Source: Cedecea lapagei (lineage in GTDB: Bacteria > Pseudomonadota > Gammaproteobacteria > Enterobacterales > Enterobacteriaceae). Taken from it: a stretch of DNA of 64,000 nt. Below, in pieces: positions 61,647 through 64,000 of this stretch. Below the pieces are notes generated by a model, which did no database searches, was not told where the DNA came from, and saw nothing but the letters and a program-made list of their open reading frames with translations. Where the stretch lies: contig NZ_LR134201.1 in NCBI RefSeq assembly GCF_900635955.1, positions 930,001-994,000 of the forward strand. Reading direction: 5' to 3'. Numbering within the stretch: position 1 is the first letter of the stretch; each line of letters opens with the position of its first letter. The position numbers and the translations under genes are program-made.

Positions 61647-62768
61647 ATGCATAATGCCGCACCCATCCAACGTCGCAAATCCAGACGGATCTACGTCGGT
61701 AATGTGCCCATCGGTGATGGAGCCCCTATCGCCGTTCAATCGATGACCAATACGCGTACCACCGATGTGGAAGCCACGGTTAATCAAATCAAAGCATTAG
61801 AACGTGTTGGTGCCGATATCGTTCGTGTATCAGTGCCAACTATGGACGCCGCCGAGGCGTTTAAGCTGATTAAGCAGCAGGTCAACGTTCCGCTGGTTGC
61901 CGATATTCACTTCGATTACCGCATCGCTCTCAAAGTGGCGGAATACGGCGTCGACTGCCTGCGAATTAACCCAGGTAACATCGGCAACGAAGAGCGTATT
62001 CGCTCCGTAGTTGACTGCGCCCGCGATAAAAATATTCCTATCCGCATCGGCGTTAATGCCGGTTCTCTGGAAAAAGATCTGCAGGAAAAATACGGTGAGC
62101 CAACGCCTCAGGCGCTGCTTGAGTCCGCTATGCGCCATGTGGATCACCTCGATCGTCTCAACTTTGATCAATTCAAAGTGAGCGTCAAAGCCTCCGACGT
62201 CTTCCTGGCCGTTGAGTCTTATCGTCTGCTGGCGAAACAGATCGATCAGCCGCTACACCTCGGGATCACCGAAGCGGGCGGCGCGCGGGCCGGCTCAGTA
62301 AAATCTGCCATCGGCCTGGGGCTTCTGCTTTCGGAAGGGATCGGCGACACGCTGCGTATTTCCCTCGCGGCGGATCCTGTAGAAGAGATCAAAGTTGGCT
62401 TCGACATCCTTAAGTCGCTGCGTATTCGCTCTCGTGGGATCAACTTTATCGCCTGCCCAACCTGTTCACGCCAGGAGTTTGACGTCATCGGGACGGTAAA
62501 CGCTCTCGAACAGCGCCTGGAAGATATTATCACTCCGATGGACGTTTCCATCATCGGCTGCGTGGTGAACGGGCCGGGTGAAGCGCTGGTGTCGACCCTG
62601 GGCGTTACCGGCGGCAATAAGAAAAGTGGTTTCTACGAAGATGGCGTTCGCCAGCGAGATCGTATGGACAACGATGACATGATTGCGCAGCTTGAAGCGC
62701 GCATTCGTGCCAAGGCCAGCATGCTGGATGAAAAACAGCGTATTGATATCCAGCAGCTGGAAAAATAA
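61647..62768 (+). CDS. ispG: 4-hydroxy-3-methylbut-2-enyl-diphosphate synthase IspG
   Basis: IspG reduces MEcPP to HMBPP in the MEP isoprenoid pathway, using a [4Fe-4S] cluster. The 373-residue product has a TIM barrel and Cys ligands in CPTCSRQ and GCVVNGPGEA (about residues 270, 273 and 305). It matches E. coli IspG (372). The start at 61647 has GGAG upstream; a longer frame to 61632 is less likely. It is 38 bp after rodZ, as in K-12. Confidence 0.97.
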   Translation: MHNAAPIQRRKSRRIYVGNVPIGDGAPIAVQSMTNTRTTDVEATVNQIKALERVGADIVRVSVPTMDAAEAFKLIKQQVNVPLVADIHFDYRIALKVAEYGVDCLRINPGNIGNEERIRSVVDCARDKNIPIRIGVNAGSLEKDLQEKYGEPTPQALLESAMRHVDHLDRLNFDQFKVSVKASDVFLAVESYRLLAKQIDQPLHLGITEAGGARAGSVKSAIGLGLLLSEGIGDTLRISLAADPVEEIKVGFDILKSLRIRSRGINFIACPTCSRQEFDVIGTVNALEQRLEDIITPMDVSIIGCVVNGPGEALVSTLGVTGGNKKSGFYEDGVRQRDRMDNDDMIAQLEARIRAKASMLDEKQRIDIQQLEK

Positions 62769-62807
62769 TGCGAAGCATGGGAAGCACAGGGCTTCCCGTG
62801 TATGATT

Positions 62808-62863
62808 GAACCCGCACGGCCGTTTACCCGAGTGAATGGCCTGATTTCGGGTTCATTTTTTGT
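62808..62863 (+). terminator. Hairpin and T tract between ispG and hisS
   Basis: TGAACCCG (62808-62815) pairs with CGGGTTCA (62849-62856), with an inner CGGCC/GGCC, and is followed by TTTTTT. It may limit read-through into hisS. Confidence 0.75.
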
Positions 62864-62883
62864 ATATAAAGCAGAGAAAAAAC

Positions 62884-64000
62884 GTGGCAAAAAACATTCA
62901 AGCCATTCGCGGCATGAACGATTACCTGCCGGGCGAAACCGCCATCTGGCAGCGTATTGAAGGCATTCTTAAGCAGGTGCTCGCGAGCTACGGTTACAGC
63001 GAAATTCGTTTGCCGATTGTAGAGCAGACCCCGTTATTCAAACGCGCTATCGGTGAAGTCACCGACGTGGTTGAAAAAGAGATGTATACCTTTGAGGATC
63101 GTAACGGCGACAGCCTGACTCTGCGTCCTGAAGGGACTGCCGGCTGCGTGCGTGCCGGTATCGAACATGGTCTTCTGTACAATCAGGAACAGCGCTTGTG
63201 GTACATCGGGCCGATGTTCCGCCACGAACGCCCACAGAAAGGGCGTTATCGCCAGTTCAACCAGCTGGGTGTGGAAGTCTTTGGCCTCAACGGCCCGGAT
63301 ATCGACGCCGAGCTAATCATGCTGACCGCTCGCTGGTGGCGTGCGCTGGGTATTGACCAGCACGTGAGCCTGGAGCTGAATTCCATCGGTTCACTGGAAG
63401 CGCGTGCGAACTACCGCGATGCGCTGGTTGCTTTCCTTGAGCAGCATAAAGAGAAGCTGGATGAAGACTGCAAACGCCGCATGTACAGCAATCCGCTGCG
63501 CGTGCTGGACTCCAAAAATCAGGACGTTCAGGCTCTGCTGAACGATGCGCCTCAGCTGGGCGATTACCTTGATGAAGAGTCCCGCGAGCACTTCGCCGGT
63601 TTGCGCCAGTTCCTCGATGCGGCAGGCATTGCCTATACCGTAAACCAGCGTCTGGTTCGCGGCCTGGACTACTACAACCGTACCGTGTTTGAGTGGGTCA
63701 CCAACAGCCTCGGCTCTCAGGGCACCGTATGTGCCGGTGGCCGCTATGATGGTCTGGTAGAGCAGCTTGGCGGGCGGGCGGCGCCAGCGGTTGGTTTTGC
63801 CATGGGCTTAGAGCGCCTTGTTTTACTGGTTCAGGCGATTAATCCTGAATTTAAAGCAGAATCCGTTGTCGATATGTACCTGATCTCCTCGGGTCAGGGA
63901 ACGCAGGGCGCGGCCATGCTGCTGGCTGAAAAGCTACGTGATCAGGTGCCGGCACTGAAATTGATGACTAACTACGGCGGCGGTAACTTCAAGAAGCAGT
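62884..64000 (+). CDS. hisS: Histidyl-tRNA synthetase, 3'-truncated by the window
   Basis: HisS charges tRNA-His with histidine. The window covers about 372 residues of the usual 424, from the GTG start at 62884 (VAKNIQAIRGMNDYLPGE). It has class II motif 2 (FRHERPQKGRYRQFNQ) and motif 3 (GFAMGLERLVLL), and histidine-specific RGLDYYNRTVFE and GTVCAGGRYDGL. The missing C-terminal part is the anticodon-binding domain. A hairpin with a T tract lies before it, so it may have its own promoter. Nothing suggests it is broken. Confidence 0.97.
   Translation, partial: MAKNIQAIRGMNDYLPGETAIWQRIEGILKQVLASYGYSEIRLPIVEQTPLFKRAIGEVTDVVEKEMYTFEDRNGDSLTLRPEGTAGCVRAGIEHGLLYNQEQRLWYIGPMFRHERPQKGRYRQFNQLGVEVFGLNGPDIDAELIMLTARWWRALGIDQHVSLELNSIGSLEARANYRDALVAFLEQHKEKLDEDCKRRMYSNPLRVLDSKNQDVQALLNDAPQLGDYLDEESREHFAGLRQFLDAAGIAYTVNQRLVRGLDYYNRTVFEWVTNSLGSQGTVCAGGRYDGLVEQLGGRAAPAVGFAMGLERLVLLVQAINPEFKAESVVDMYLISSGQGTQGAAMLLAEKLRDQVPALKLMTNYGGGNFKKQ

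Overview
This window is a piece of the chromosome of a non-Escherichia member of the Enterobacteriaceae. Almost every core gene matches its E. coli K-12 orthologue in length and diagnostic sequence, and the order follows the K-12 purL-hisS neighbourhood (yfhH, pgpC, tadA, mltF, purL, glmY, glrK-qseG-glrR, glnB, hmp, glyA, the yph genes, hcaT, csiE, suhB, trmJ, the isc-hsc operon, pepB, sseB, sseA, yfhM, pbpC, ndk, rlmN, rodZ, ispG, hisS). Several insertions and rearrangements relative to K-12 suggest a Cedecea-, Enterobacter- or Buttiauxella-like genus. The species cannot be fixed from the sequence alone.

Layout. Bases 1-1787 are the end of a prophage: a tail-fibre gene broken at a G8 tract, then its tail-fibre assembly gene, stopping 10 bp from host yfhH. 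Bases 1798-9682 carry yfhH, pgpC, tadA, mltF and purL, with a PurR box before purL. An extra acyltransferase gene (9811-10317) sits between purL and the sRNA gene glmY. The glmY control region has three GlrR boxes, an IHF site and a sigma-54 promoter, and the GlrK/QseG/GlrR system that drives it follows, then glnB. hmp (NsrR box) and glyA (PurR box) diverge from a shared spacer.

Bases 17668-24445 (minus strand) hold a six-gene sugar operon absent from K-12 at this position: a SIS-domain sugar-phosphate isomerase, an FGGY kinase carrying the TCSLVV motif described for D-ribulokinases, and a complete ribose-type ABC importer. Next to it are yphA, the ROK repressor gene yphH and the yphGFEDCB operon (a DUF5107-TPR protein, a second ribose-type importer, a zinc alcohol dehydrogenase and an aldose epimerase). 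The result is a 19-kb block of two sugar-uptake systems around one ROK regulator. hcaT and csiE follow without the hca dioxygenase genes, then a DUF1007/NicO metal-transport pair.

From 40 kb on the window is housekeeping: suhB (NusB/E-type boxA leader) and trmJ; iscR-iscS-iscU-iscA-hscB-hscA-fdx-iscX for Fe-S cluster assembly, with tandem IscR sites at the promoter; pepB, sseB and sseA; yfhM (alpha-2-macroglobulin, frameshifted here) with pbpC; ndk, rlmN, rodZ and ispG; and hisS, which runs off the end.

The points most worth following up are the predicted D-ribulose operon and its palindromic operator, the cryptic yph pathway, the phase-variation-like G8 tract in the tail fibre, a matched operator pair upstream of yfhH, the structured rlmN-rodZ spacer, and the frameshift in yfhM.
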